Below are positions 15,223 through 23,743 of a stretch of 64,000 bases of DNA, in pieces. The translations under genes were made by a program, and so were the position numbers. Source of the DNA: Bifidobacterium subtile (GTDB lineage: Bacteria; Actinomycetota; Actinomycetes; Actinomycetales; Bifidobacteriaceae); the NCBI RefSeq assembly GCF_000741775.1, contig NZ_JGZR01000016.1, positions 193 to 64,192 of the forward strand, read 5' to 3'. The notes under the pieces are model-generated. The model worked only from the letters and a program-made list of their open reading frames with translations. It was not told the origin of the DNA and made no database searches. The first letter of the stretch is position 1. Every line of letters starts with the position of its first letter.

Positions 15223-16209
15223 TCAGCGTCCGCCGAAGTCGATGTCGTGCTCCGGCGGGTGGCTGGGGCGCTCGTCACGCCGGACTCGTCTCTGGGCGTT
15301 GTATTCGCGGATGTCTTCGAGCATGGGCGGCTGCAGTCCGCCGCGCGGCTCCTGGGGTCTTCCCGGGTCGCGGGCCTGGGCCGATGCGGTGATGCGGGCG
15401 GCGAGCCGAGCGACCTGCGCGTCCTCCGGGTGCGCGCCGACGAATGCTCTGACGTGCCTGACGTCATGATCCCATTGGGCGCGCTGGCTGGGCGGGATCC
15501 TATCGAAGCGCTGCCCCTCCCGGATCGCGCTCAGAACGCCGGCGCTGGCATTTCCGCGGTTTTCCAGGGTTACGTCAGCGGCGTAGAGGATATCCCCTGC
15601 GTGGTTCGTGATGGTCACATGGTCGATGCCGCCCTTGGCGATCTGCTCCGTGAGGGTCTTCGGCATCTGGCGCACGGCCTCGTCGTGCACGCTGGAGTCG
15701 ACCCAGCGGCCCCGGCCGTTTCGTTCGGTCTGTTCGATGTAGCGGATCATGGTGCCCATGAGGCTCTGCTCCGGCGGCGTGGCCACGATGACCGCTTCGG
15801 CGCGGTAGCCTGCCGTTTTGAATCTGGCGAGGGTGCGCTGCACGGCGTCGGGGTGGCGCATCGTGGTCTCGAGAACGAGGCTATTGCGCCGTTCCTGCAG
15901 GGAGTCCATGCCCATCTCGACCCAGCGGCTTGAGGCCTGGGCCGTCACTGCCGGCATGCGCAGCGGGTCTGCGCGCATGACCTGCTTGTAGGCGGGATGG
16001 AAGTGTCTGAACTCGTCGCCCTGCAAGGCGTATGCGCCTGCGTGCGCGTCGCTCGCGTCGCTGACCGCGCGCGTCTTCCCTGCGCCTGGCTGCGCGGCCA
16101 CCAGGACGATGCAGGGTTCCCGTTCCGGTTCATGCAGGGGCATGACCTGGCTTATCTGGCTGTCGTATATCCTCCTGAGCGTCGCGTCGTCGAGGTCGAA
16201 CGGGCCCAT
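15223..16209 (-). CDS. zeta-type toxin
   Basis: 328 residues. Zeta toxins phosphorylate UDP-N-acetylglucosamine and block wall synthesis. The P-loop AAQPGAGKT is at 38-46, followed by the family's DEFRHFHPAYKQV segment (substrate-binding Asp, about 65-77) and RNSLVLETTMRHPD (about 108-120). Residues beyond about 230 form an Arg/Pro-rich tail not needed for the fold. Its ATG lies 2 nt after the antitoxin stop, so the pair is coupled. Addiction role for the mobile element is likely. Confidence 0.9.
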   Translation of the reverse strand: MGPFDLDDATLRRIYDSQISQVMPLHEPEREPCIVLVAAQPGAGKTRAVSDASDAHAGAYALQGDEFRHFHPAYKQVMRADPLRMPAVTAQASSRWVEMGMDSLQERRNSLVLETTMRHPDAVQRTLARFKTAGYRAEAVIVATPPEQSLMGTMIRYIEQTERNGRGRWVDSSVHDEAVRQMPKTLTEQIAKGGIDHVTITNHAGDILYAADVTLENRGNASAGVLSAIREGQRFDRIPPSQRAQWDHDVRHVRAFVGAHPEDAQVARLAARITASAQARDPGRPQEPRGGLQPPMLEDIREYNAQRRVRRDERPSHPPEHDIDFGGR

Positions 16210-16211
16210 GC

Positions 16212-16493
16212 TCAGGCCGCCTTCCGCTCGTCCTGCTTCTCGGCGTCCTCGATCATCCTGAGGCGTTCGCCGAACTCGTCGGTCATGGCCTTCACGGCCT
16301 CGACGTCGTGCGCGTCGACCTGGCGGGCCTCGTTCATCAGCCCGCGGTCGGCGACGATGAACGCCTCGCGCTCCGCCTCGGTGCCAGCGTGGTTAGCGAG
16401 GTCGATGAACTCGCCCCCCAGCCTGGTCGCGCTTTCGCGCATGACGTCGTAGATCATCGGATCGTAGTCGAATCTTCTATCGTTCTGGGCCAT
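16212..16493 (-). CDS. antitoxin partner of the zeta toxin
   Basis: 93 residues from MAQNDRRFDYD, with GGAAGGA upstream; an ATG 9 codons earlier is less likely. All-helical and acidic (MRESATRLGGEFIDLANHAG, AHDVEAVKAMTDEFGERLRM), consistent with an epsilon-like three-helix antitoxin. Not clearly similar to streptococcal epsilon by eye; the assignment rests on position, size and the 2 nt spacing to the toxin gene. Confidence 0.75.
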   Translation of the reverse strand: MAQNDRRFDYDPMIYDVMRESATRLGGEFIDLANHAGTEAEREAFIVADRGLMNEARQVDAHDVEAVKAMTDEFGERLRMIEDAEKQDERKAA

Positions 16494-16557
16494 GGGTCCT
16501 TCCTTCCTGTTGCCACTCATCCTATCCGCAGCCCTCCGTGTCCGGCGTCCGGCTGCG

Positions 16558-16917
16558 TCACTGCTTGAGGTAGTCCCAGTCGAGCACGTCGTAGTCGAGG
16601 CTGGTCCGGTCGGCGAGGACGGAGACGCGCAGCTTGCGCCTGCCGTTCTTCGTCTTCCCGGGGGTGCCGCCGGCCATGACGAAGCTGCCCTTGGCCAGCG
16701 GCCTGGAGTCGGAGCGGGCCATGTTCTTGACGTATTCCTTGGTCTTGCCGCGCGCCTCGAGCTCGACGTACTCGGTCGTCCCGTCGCCGTGGTTGACCGC
16801 CAGTGTCATCCACACCACCTCGCTGTAGGTGCCGTCCCCGGCTGGGAACCTGCCCAGGCGGGGCGCCGCCGCAAGGTTGCCGGCCACGTATTCGAAGTCT
16901 CCGGATTTGAATGCCAT
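16558..16917 (-). CDS. SSB-like OB-fold protein
   Basis: 119 residues. Pattern of a single-strand DNA-binding protein: GNLAAAPRLGRF, VVWMTLAVNH, TEYVELEARGKTKEYVKNM, LAKGSFVMAGGTP, RRKLRVSVLAD. Shorter than chromosomal SSB and without the acidic DDxPF tail, as in plasmid-borne relatives. Probably protects transferred or replicating single-stranded DNA. The start was set at MAFKSG; an ATG two or more codons upstream is possible. A consensus promoter lies 57 bp upstream. Confidence 0.75.
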   Translation of the reverse strand: MAFKSGDFEYVAGNLAAAPRLGRFPAGDGTYSEVVWMTLAVNHGDGTTEYVELEARGKTKEYVKNMARSDSRPLAKGSFVMAGGTPGKTKNGRRKLRVSVLADRTSLDYDVLDWDYLKQ

Positions 16918-16973
16918 GCCCCGCCCCATTCCGATTGGAAAATCAATCAACTGCGTTCTTGCTTACATACTTT

Positions 16974-17002
16974 ATTATATACGCATTTTATTGTTTTCTC
17001 AA
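16974..17002 (-). promoter_or_regulatory. promoter for the SSB-like gene
   Basis: Minus strand TTGAGA (17002-16997), 17 bp, TATAAT (16979-16974). It lies in an AT-rich 100 bp with repeated GAAAACAA words, standing out from the GC-rich element; these words could also serve as a partition site for the adjacent RHH protein. Confidence 0.75.
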
Positions 17003-17120
17003 CTTCTTGTGTAATTGTTTTCTTGTTTTCTGGCTCGAATTTATGTCACATCCTCGTCTCCGGAAGCCGGCCGGGCGGGAGTTCTATTGACGCCGCCCTT
17101 CCCGTCCGTCGCCGCCGCTG

Positions 17121-17357
17121 CTACTGGTGGTTCTCCATGTATTCAAGGAGCGCATCCTCGGCGATGTCCTTCATCTTCGTGTCGTGGTCGAGGGCGTACT
17201 GCTTGAGCTTCTTCCTGGTGCTCAGCGTGACGCCGAAGCCGACGGTAACGCGCTTCTCCTCTTCCTTTTTCTCCTTGCTGTCGTCTCGGAATATTTCGTT
17301 GACGCTGGATGGCTTGCGGCTGGGGGGCTGCATCATGCTGCTCGTCTTTCCTTTCAT
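17121..17357 (-). CDS. ribbon-helix-helix partition protein (ParB-equivalent)
   Basis: 78 residues. Disordered basic/acidic N-terminus (about 1-35) and a C-terminal ribbon-helix-helix: KRVTVGFGVTLSTRKKLKQY, then DHDTKMKDIAEDALLEYM. This matches small centromere-binding proteins that work with ParA in type Ib partition. Its ATG overlaps the ParA stop (ATGA). It probably binds the AT-rich repeats near 16.95-17.05 kb or the palindrome near 18.02 kb and also represses parA. Confidence 0.85.
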   Translation of the reverse strand: MKGKTSSMMQPPSRKPSSVNEIFRDDSKEKKEEEKRVTVGFGVTLSTRKKLKQYALDHDTKMKDIAEDALLEYMENHQ

Positions 17358-17950
17358 CGGGCGGTCTCCTTCCGCAGCTCAGCATATGCCTCGGCGTACT
17401 CGTAGAGCTTCCTGGGGTTGTGGCCGTTGGTCTTGACGATGTCGGCGCGCTTGCGGATCACGGTCTCGAAGCGGCGGGCCTGCTGCGAGTCGAGGGCGTC
17501 GAGCGTGTCCCGGTGCATGGTGGTGTTGGTCTCGGCCCGGGTGACGAGCACGGCGGCGGGCTTCTGGTCGCTGGCCGCGTAGTAGGTCTGCCAGGTCTGG
17601 CGCATGTCGAGCGGGGATTCGCTGGTGGGGATGATGACGTAGCCGGCGGCCTCGATGGCCTTGTCGAGCATGATCCCGTTGGGCGGGCAGTCGATGAACC
17701 GCCACGTGTCCGGGTCCTCGCGGTCCTGCTTCACGGCCTTGGCGAGGGTGGACAGCTTCGCGGCCACGACCTCGAAGGGCAGCGGGTCGCCCTCCTCCTC
17801 GGCCGAGTCGGCCCACACGCTGGCGCTGTCCTGCACATCGGCGTCGAGCACCAGCGCCCGGTCGCCCCGCGTGACCGCGGCCTTGGCGAGATAGATGGCG
17901 GTGGTCGTCTTCGTGACCCCGCCCTTCGAGTTGGCTATCGCTACGAGCAT
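17354..17950 (-). CDS. parA: ParA-family partition ATPase
   Basis: 198 residues, the short type without an N-terminal DNA-binding domain. Deviant Walker A KGGVTKTT at 9-16 (both lysines present), ALVLDADVQDSA as switch I (about 34-44), WRFIDCPPNG as Walker B (about 82-91). Drives segregation of the element, which suggests it can exist as an extrachromosomal circle. Promoter and 10 bp palindrome lie just upstream. Confidence 0.93.
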   Translation of the reverse strand: MLVAIANSKGGVTKTTTAIYLAKAAVTRGDRALVLDADVQDSASVWADSAEEEGDPLPFEVVAAKLSTLAKAVKQDREDPDTWRFIDCPPNGIMLDKAIEAAGYVIIPTSESPLDMRQTWQTYYAASDQKPAAVLVTRAETNTTMHRDTLDALDSQQARRFETVIRKRADIVKTNGHNPRKLYEYAEAYAELRKETAR

Positions 17951-17990
17951 CGTCGCCTTCCTTTCGATTGTCTTTGCGATTTCATGTTTA

Positions 17991-18026
17991 ATTATATAGT
18001 TAGGAAATTATTTTCACAAGTACTTG
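17991..18026 (-). promoter_or_regulatory. parA promoter with overlapping palindrome
   Basis: Minus strand TTGTGA (18019-18014), 17 bp, TATAAT (17996-17991). The perfect palindrome CAAGTACTTG (18017-18026) overlaps the -35 and is a likely operator for the partition proteins. Rest of 17951-18248: AT-rich leader, a 6 bp inverted pair AAGGGC/GCCCTT at about 18061, and the leader of the next gene. Confidence 0.75.
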
Positions 18027-18248
18027 CGTAGGTAATTAATCATTTTCTTGTCTGCCTGTGCAAGGGCGGCATGCCCTTCGTCTGCTCCGCCGCGGCCGAT
18101 CGTTCCTCCCGCTTCAACACGGAAGCCCCGGACAGAGGTAAGATAGCCCCGCAAGGAGACTCTGTACCCCGTTTTTGAACTTGGACGGATGCGAGGGGAG
18201 CCAGATGCCTGTGAGGGCTTCCGGCACTATGCGACTAGGAGGTAAGAG

Positions 18249-19169
18249 ATGACCAGCATGGCAGTAAAGATCCGGCGCCGGGAGCATCGCCGTCAGAAGC
18301 GGGTCGAGCGCGTGCAGGCCAAGCGATACCGCGAGGAAAGGGAGCGAAGGGAAAGGGCCCAGCTTGAGAGGGCCAACAGACACATAAGCCTTCTGTCGCC
18401 CAAAGTTGTCGGATGCCCGGTGATGCGCAGGGTCAAAAGCATCAAGCAGCCATACGGCGGGTATATCCCTTCTCGCACACTCGCTGCGACCGTGCTGGGC
18501 GACGGGGATGAAACGCTGAGCCCCGATGGGGACGTATCGGCGATCTTGATTGGCATCGCCGTGGACTACCTGACACGGCTCCTCTCCGGTTCCAGCGCCG
18601 AGGAGTCCTTCGACATATCTCTGCGTGGCGCATGGATAGTAGGCGAAGCAGGCTATGCGTCTTCGCTTCTGTCCGAAGTGAGGGGCCTTGATGACGTCTC
18701 GGTGAGGAACGCAATCAGGCTGGCAGGCTATGACGTGTGCTTCAGGGCAGGCCCCAGAGGCTATAAGCCTGTCGAGGATATCTGGCCGGATGACGCGACA
18801 ATCGGCAATGTCCGGACGATGGTGGGCCGCGCTCTCGCCTTCCTGGAGCAGTACGGCCCGAAGACAGTGGACGGATTCACCTTCGAAGGCGGCTACACGG
18901 ATGTGATAGTGGCTGGCGACGGTGATTTTCTCACCGAGGACACGCTTTGGGATTTCAAGGTGTCGAAGCGCAGGCCGACGAGCCAGCATACGCTGCAATT
19001 GCTGGTGTATTGGCGAATGGGCTTGCATTCCGTGCATCCTGAGTTTCAGCCGATCAAGTATCTTGGCATTTTTAACCCGAGGCTGAATACGGCGTATCGG
19101 ATTCCCGTGGCTGATATTCCGCAGGCTGTGATCGATGAGGTTGAGCAGCAGGTTATCGGATACTGGTAG
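18249..19169 (+). CDS. stand-alone PD-(D/E)XK nuclease of RecB/Cas4 type
   Basis: 306 residues. Residues 6-45 are a very basic Arg/Glu coiled coil. The nuclease motifs are in order: GGYTDVIV with Asp218, LWDFKVSK with Asp235 and Lys237, and the downstream QLLVYW (Gln250, Tyr254), the pattern of RecB, AddB and Cas4 nucleases. No helicase or cas gene is nearby. AGGAGG with 6 nt spacing fixes the start. It is the only long plus-strand gene in this part of the element and differs in codon use, so it looks like separate cargo, possibly a defence or restriction-type nuclease. Confidence 0.7.
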   Translation: MTSMAVKIRRREHRRQKRVERVQAKRYREERERRERAQLERANRHISLLSPKVVGCPVMRRVKSIKQPYGGYIPSRTLAATVLGDGDETLSPDGDVSAILIGIAVDYLTRLLSGSSAEESFDISLRGAWIVGEAGYASSLLSEVRGLDDVSVRNAIRLAGYDVCFRAGPRGYKPVEDIWPDDATIGNVRTMVGRALAFLEQYGPKTVDGFTFEGGYTDVIVAGDGDFLTEDTLWDFKVSKRRPTSQHTLQLLVYWRMGLHSVHPEFQPIKYLGIFNPRLNTAYRIPVADIPQAVIDEVEQQVIGYW

Positions 19170-19215
19170 GCCTTGCGCCCCTCTCATTGCCGAGACCTAC
19201 AACTCGGACATGGGA

Positions 19216-19245
19216 AGACCTCCGAACCGTTGGGCTCGGAGGTCT
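19216..19245 (+). terminator. hairpin after the nuclease gene
   Basis: AGACCTCCGA pairs with TCGGAGGTCT across 10 nt, 46 bp past the stop. No T-tract. The stretch 19246-19486 holds a further GGCCGCGC/GCGCGGCC hairpin close to the next start and no gene. Confidence 0.5.
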
Positions 19246-19486
19246 CGCGCACTTCAATGGGGATGGAGTTGGAGCCACCCCGCCGGAATCAGGCCCGATC
19301 CCAAAAGTCTTAGCTCGCCGCCTCGATACGGGGTCGGTCGCGGTGCCTTTCATCCAGCGACTTCCACTATAGCCGCTAGTGTGGCACATGTCGAGAACTC
19401 CTTTCGCGAGGAGCGATCGGCCGTCCGGCATCAGCCGGGCGACGCGGCCGCGCTTCGCGGCGCGGCCTTCAGGGAAAGGCGCAGTC

Positions 19487-19645
19487 ATGCGCAAGTTGGA
19501 TGAGGGGCCGCGCAGCGGCCCGACGCTATGGATACTGGCGGCGCTTGCCGTCGTCGTCGCGGCCAAGGCTGACACAGTCACGGCCAACGCCGTCACGCTG
19601 GCGATAGCCGGCTGGGCGATGACCTATATCGGAGGCCGCAGCTAG
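19487..19645 (+). CDS. small single-span membrane protein
   Basis: 52 residues from MRKLDEGPRSGP. A hydrophobic segment at about 13-45 (LWILAALAVVVAAK, then VTLAIAGWAM) could span once or form a hairpin. AAAGG with 7 nt spacing precedes the ATG, with a strong hairpin before that. Unknown function. Confidence 0.6.
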   Translation: MRKLDEGPRSGPTLWILAALAVVVAAKADTVTANAVTLAIAGWAMTYIGGRS

Positions 19646-19657
19646 CGGCGCTCTCAG

Positions 19658-19683
19658 CCGCCCCGGCCGCAAGGCCGGGGCGG
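19658..19683. terminator. bidirectional GC hairpin between convergent genes
   Basis: CCGCCCCGGCC and GGCCGGGGCGG with a GCAA loop, between the small membrane-protein gene and the integrase stop. Confidence 0.65.
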
Positions 19684-19710
19684 TCACCCCCCATTTATGA
19701 TGCCTCTGCC

Positions 19711-20574
19711 TCAGACGGGCCGCCTGTCCTTGACCTTGAGCGCTATCGTCCCGAGGCTGGACTGCGGGACGAAGATGTAGCTCTGCGTGGTCGCGGGGCT
19801 CTCGTGGCCGAGTAGCTCCTGCACGGCGCGCAGGTCGTAGCCGGACGCCTCGTAGGCGATCCTGCCGTAGCGCCGGCGCAGCGAGTGGGTGGGGTATCCG
19901 GTGGCGCGCCTGACGACGCGGTACACGTGGTCGACGCAGCAGTGGCCCGAGTATCGGCCGGGGAACAGCCAGCCGTCGCCCGCCGCGTCGCGTATGTCGT
20001 CGGCCAGCTGCGCGCAGATCGGCACGAGCCGCGTCTTGCCGCCCTTGCCGTGTACGACCAGGCCGCTGATCTCCTCGTCCCCGGACTGCGGGTACGCGAC
20101 GATGTCGGATCCCTTGACCCGGCATATCTCCTCGCGGCGCAGCCCGGCCTCGGCGTCGAGCTGGACCATGAGCCGGGCGTCGGCGTCGTCCGATTCCAGG
20201 CCCTTGGCCACGGCCTGCTCGGGCGCGGGCTGGCGGGCCGGCTTGCGGGGCCGCTTGACCGGGGGCAGCGCGTCGACCGGATTCGCTTTCAGTCGTTTCA
20301 TCCGCAGGCCCCATTTGTAGAACTCGTTGACCGAGGCGCGCCGCCCGGCCTTGGTGCTCGCCTCGATCCGCTCCCCGGTCAGCCAGGCCTGCACGTCGGA
20401 CGGCTCGACCTCGTCCGGGCCGCGGGTCTGCGTCCTGGCGAAGCAGGTGAGCCGGTACCAGTTGGCCTCGATGGTGTGCTCGGACAGCCCCCGGGCCTGC
20501 ATGTCCATGACCCATCCGTCCACGTATCCGGCCCACGACTGCGGCGGCTGACGATGACGAGCGTAGAACGTCAT
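19711..20574 (-). CDS. tyrosine recombinase (integrase)
   Basis: 287 residues. SAM-like N-terminal domain (about 10-95) and a catalytic domain with Arg in GLRREEI, Lys in HGKGGKTRLVP, HSLRRRYG (His-x-x-Arg), LLGHESPATTQSYIFV with the second His and the nucleophilic Tyr. XerD-like length. Probably integrates the element at the tRNA-Lys 3' end found 190 bp upstream. AGAAGGGA precedes the start. No excisionase was recognised nearby. Confidence 0.95.
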   Translation of the reverse strand: MTFYARHRQPPQSWAGYVDGWVMDMQARGLSEHTIEANWYRLTCFARTQTRGPDEVEPSDVQAWLTGERIEASTKAGRRASVNEFYKWGLRMKRLKANPVDALPPVKRPRKPARQPAPEQAVAKGLESDDADARLMVQLDAEAGLRREEICRVKGSDIVAYPQSGDEEISGLVVHGKGGKTRLVPICAQLADDIRDAAGDGWLFPGRYSGHCCVDHVYRVVRRATGYPTHSLRRRYGRIAYEASGYDLRAVQELLGHESPATTQSYIFVPQSSLGTIALKVKDRRPV

Positions 20575-20765
20575 GATTCCCTTCTTTCATTATGAAAAAT
20601 GCCGGCCACAGCCATATGCCGGCATGAAACAACCATAAGAAGGAAACGGGGACAGCGTTCTTCGGGAGGCCACCGCCGTCAGCCGCCCAGACCATGCCTC
20701 GAACGCACATGCACTACAATCGAGAACAGGCCGAGCGACACCGCGCGATATCCCAATCCCGAACC

Positions 20766-20805
20766 CTTAATCAGCGTGTCCGGGGTTCGAATCCCCGCGG
20801 GGGCA
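20766..20805 (+). other. attachment site: 3' half of a tRNA-Lys gene
   Basis: From the CTT anticodon to the discriminator base: CTTAATCAG, the T arm CGGGG/CCCCG around TTCGAAT, then acceptor strand CGGGGGC and A. There is no matching 5' half, and position 33 is C instead of T, so the left side is foreign. This is the right-hand att core of the element. Confidence 0.85.
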
Positions 20806-20813
20806 CAGCATAT

Positions 20814-20855
20814 GGCTGAAGATGTTGAAATTTCAACGTTTTCAGCCATTTTTGT
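20814..20855 (+). terminator. terminator of the original tRNA-Lys gene
   Basis: GGCTGAA pairs with TTCAGCC, with an inner GTTGAAATTTCAAC palindrome, followed by ATTTTTGTT. It marks the return to ancestral chromosome sequence. Confidence 0.8.
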
Positions 20856-20988
20856 TATGCTATCCAGATTCACTGGATTCCGGATTCGGACCTTCACATC
20901 TTCTTGTCGTGAATTTGCAAATTGTAGTGGTTAAAAACAAGGGGAAAAACCTTTACAGACAGGGGCTGGCTGGTTTATTCTCGCTCGT

Positions 20989-21216
20989 ATGACGGATTCG
21001 TTGCGCACATGCCCTTTGGGGGTCGAGATCGAGATATGCAAGGTCGATCTGACGCTGCGCAACCGCTTCCGTCTCAACGAACTTGGCTTCCGCGAGCATG
21101 AACGCATGCGCGTCATTCAGAAGGCCGGCTTCGGCGGGCGGGTCGTCGCGCACGGCTCGGAACGCATCGCGCTGGACGGCGCTACTGCCAAGCGGATTCT
21201 GGTAGAGGTGCGCTGA
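20989..21216 (+). CDS. feoA: FeoA ferrous iron transport accessory protein
   Basis: 75 residues, the usual FeoA size, an SH3-like fold. Recognisable FeoA features: LRTCPLGVEIEI, RLNELGFREHERMRVIQ and IALDGATAKRILV. It assists FeoB in Fe(II) uptake at the membrane. No ribosome site; a possible TTTACA, 17 bp, TTATTC promoter ends 8 nt before the ATG, so it may be leaderless. feoB follows 133 bp later. Confidence 0.9.
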   Translation: MTDSLRTCPLGVEIEICKVDLTLRNRFRLNELGFREHERMRVIQKAGFGGRVVAHGSERIALDGATAKRILVEVR

Positions 21217-21349
21217 GCCGTTTTGGAATGCGCATTGGCACTGCATATGCATACGCACAATATGCGAAATACGCGAACAGTTGTGCACAAGTCGACAATG
21301 GCACTAGCACATAGGCATCGCGTCCGTCACGTAGAATGGGAATAGTCGC

Positions 21350-23743
21350 ATGATTCGTGAACCGCTGGAAACCCTTGAGTCCGGGGATTCTTCGATGCTA
21401 TCGCCACAGTCTGATTTAGCCGGTGCCAACGATACAAATGATGCTTCCGAAGTTTCCGTCGATACGATACATAACGACGACAAGGCCGCTCGCGGCGATG
21501 ACGATGACGGCTGCGCGTGCTGCGCGAAACCTGACTCGCACGCTGATTGCGACGACCATGCGGCTCACGCTGACTACGCCGACCACATGGGCCACATGGG
21601 CATGGAACACACCGAACATGCAGAGCACTCCGAACACTCCGGCGGCCACCATCATCGCCGCGGGCTGGCCGTGCTGCTGCCCTCGCAGCATCACCATATG
21701 GGCCACGAGGAACCGAGCGGCAACCCGCGCATCGTGTTCATGGGCAATCCGAATGTGGGCAAATCCACGCTGTTCAACGCCGTGCTGAGCGCAAACGCCA
21801 CGGTGATGAACGCCCCCGGCACAACGGTGCTCGTGGAATCCGGCGCGCTCAGGCATGGCGGGGCGACCTGGGACTTCATCGACACCCCGGGCACGGCTTC
21901 GCTCGACGCGATCAGCCCGGACGAGCAGGTGTCCTCCGAGGCCGCGATGGCGCGGAACGACTACCCGCAGCCCGATGTCATCGTCGCCGTGATGGACGCC
22001 ACCTCGCCCTCGAAATCGCTGTATCTGCTCAGTCAGCTCATCGACCTCAGATATCCGTTAGTGGTCGCGGTGAGCATGCTCGATCTGGCGAAACGTCAAG
22101 GTTCGACGCTGGAAATCGGCGATTTCGCCGCGCTCGTCCCCGGCGTCCCATTCATCCAGGTCGATGGCCGAACCGGCAAAGGCAAGACGGAATTGCTGGA
22201 TGCCATTGATCGGCAGCTTGGTGCGGCGCAGGCGACGCACGACACGGCACAGGCGGCGCGAACGTCGGCACAGCCCATCCCACCTCAACCCGCGCAATTC
22301 CAACCCATACCACCCGTCACCACCGCCGCAATCCCCGGCCGCGAAGCGACCCAAGACGAGGTCTCGGCGTGGGCGCAGCAGACCTCCGATGAGCGCTTCG
22401 CCTGGATCGCAGGCAAGGTCACGGAGCTGAACCGCAAGCAGCCTGCGGTCGACAAGCCGACCTTCTCCGACAAGCTTGACCGGCTCCTGCTCCACCCCGT
22501 GGCCGGCATCGCGATCTTCCTCGCGGCGATGTACGCGGTGTTCGAGGCGACCACGACGCTTGCCGGGCCGCTCATCGACTGGTTCGACGTGACCTTCCGG
22601 CAATGGCTGACCGATGGCATCGACTGGGCGTTCACGCTGGTCGCCGGCAAAGAAGCACTTGCGGGCTGGTTCCACGGGCTGATAGTCGACGGGCTGCTCG
22701 ATGGCTTCGTCACTGTGCTGACCTTCATCCCGCCGATGGGCATCATGTTCATCATCCTCTCGCTGCTCGAAGACTCCGGCTACCTTGCGCGCGCCGCCTT
22801 CGTGATGGACAAGGCCATGCGCGCCATCGGCCTCGACGGCCGCGCCTTCCTGCCGCTCGTGGTCGGCTTCGGCTGCAACCTGCCCGCGCTGGCCTCGACC
22901 CGCACGCTGCCCGACTCGCGCCAGCGGCTGCTCACCGGCCTGCTCATCCCGTTCACGTCATGCTCGGCGCGCCTGAGCGTCTATATCGTGCTAGCTTACG
23001 CATTCTTCGGCCGCTACGCCGGACTCGCGATATTCCTCATGTACGTCGCATCCATTGTGATTATTCTCGCGGTCGGCCTCGCGCTGCGCAAAACGCAGTT
23101 CCGCGACCTGCACACCCAGCCCTTCGCGATGGGCCTGCCGCCCTACCAGATGCCCAAAGTGCTGCAGCTCGGCAAGTCGGTCGCGCTGCGGCTGTGGGCT
23201 TTCATCACCGGCGCCAGCTCGATTATCATCACGATGATCGTCATCGTCTGGCTGCTCTCCGCCATGCCCATCAGCGCGGGAGCCGCCGGCAACAACACTT
23301 TCGGCCATGTCGATGAGGTCGAGAATTCGCTCTACGGCGCGGTGGCCTCGGGCGTCGCGCCGGTGTTCGAGCCCGCCGGATTCAACGACTGGCATGCTTC
23401 GGCGGCGCTTATCACCGGATTCGTGGCCAAAGAGGTCGTGGTCGGGTCGATGGCGCAAAGCTACGCGATCCACGATTCGGGCAACGAATCCGAGCAGCAG
23501 CAAGGCACTGGCACCTTGGGCCAGGCGGTGCGCGCCAGCTTCGAGCGTTCCAGCGGCGGGCATGCCTCAGCGGCCGCCGCCGCGTTCATGATCTTCGTGC
23601 TCGCCTACACGCCGTGCCTGGCGACCATCGCGGAAATACGGCGGCAGTACAGCGGCAAAATCGCCCTGCAATCCGTGGGCATGGGCCTCGTCGTGGCCTA
23701 TATTCTGGCGATTGTGGTCTTCCAGATCGGGCGGCTGCTATGA
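21350..23743 (+). CDS. feoB: FeoB ferrous iron permease with His/Cys-rich N-terminal extension
   Basis: 797 residues. The G domain starts near 125: GNPNVGKS (132-139), DTPG, then SMLD where the family normally has NxxD. The membrane part has the two gate motifs GFGCNLPAL and TSCSARLS and about eight membrane segments. The first 120 residues are an extra cytoplasmic segment with CACC and many HxxH pairs (HAAHADYADHMGHMG, HTEHAEHSEHSGGHHH), probably a metal-binding store or sensor. The stop overlaps the next start (ATGA). Confidence 0.97.
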   Translation: MIREPLETLESGDSSMLSPQSDLAGANDTNDASEVSVDTIHNDDKAARGDDDDGCACCAKPDSHADCDDHAAHADYADHMGHMGMEHTEHAEHSEHSGGHHHRRGLAVLLPSQHHHMGHEEPSGNPRIVFMGNPNVGKSTLFNAVLSANATVMNAPGTTVLVESGALRHGGATWDFIDTPGTASLDAISPDEQVSSEAAMARNDYPQPDVIVAVMDATSPSKSLYLLSQLIDLRYPLVVAVSMLDLAKRQGSTLEIGDFAALVPGVPFIQVDGRTGKGKTELLDAIDRQLGAAQATHDTAQAARTSAQPIPPQPAQFQPIPPVTTAAIPGREATQDEVSAWAQQTSDERFAWIAGKVTELNRKQPAVDKPTFSDKLDRLLLHPVAGIAIFLAAMYAVFEATTTLAGPLIDWFDVTFRQWLTDGIDWAFTLVAGKEALAGWFHGLIVDGLLDGFVTVLTFIPPMGIMFIILSLLEDSGYLARAAFVMDKAMRAIGLDGRAFLPLVVGFGCNLPALASTRTLPDSRQRLLTGLLIPFTSCSARLSVYIVLAYAFFGRYAGLAIFLMYVASIVIILAVGLALRKTQFRDLHTQPFAMGLPPYQMPKVLQLGKSVALRLWAFITGASSIIITMIVIVWLLSAMPISAGAAGNNTFGHVDEVENSLYGAVASGVAPVFEPAGFNDWHASAALITGFVAKEVVVGSMAQSYAIHDSGNESEQQQGTGTLGQAVRASFERSSGGHASAAAAAFMIFVLAYTPCLATIAEIRRQYSGKIALQSVGMGLVVAYILAIVVFQIGRLL

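Noticed and set aside
20763-20805. Functional tRNA-Lys gene
   Set aside because: No 5' half: no D arm or acceptor partner precedes the anticodon, and position 33 is not T.
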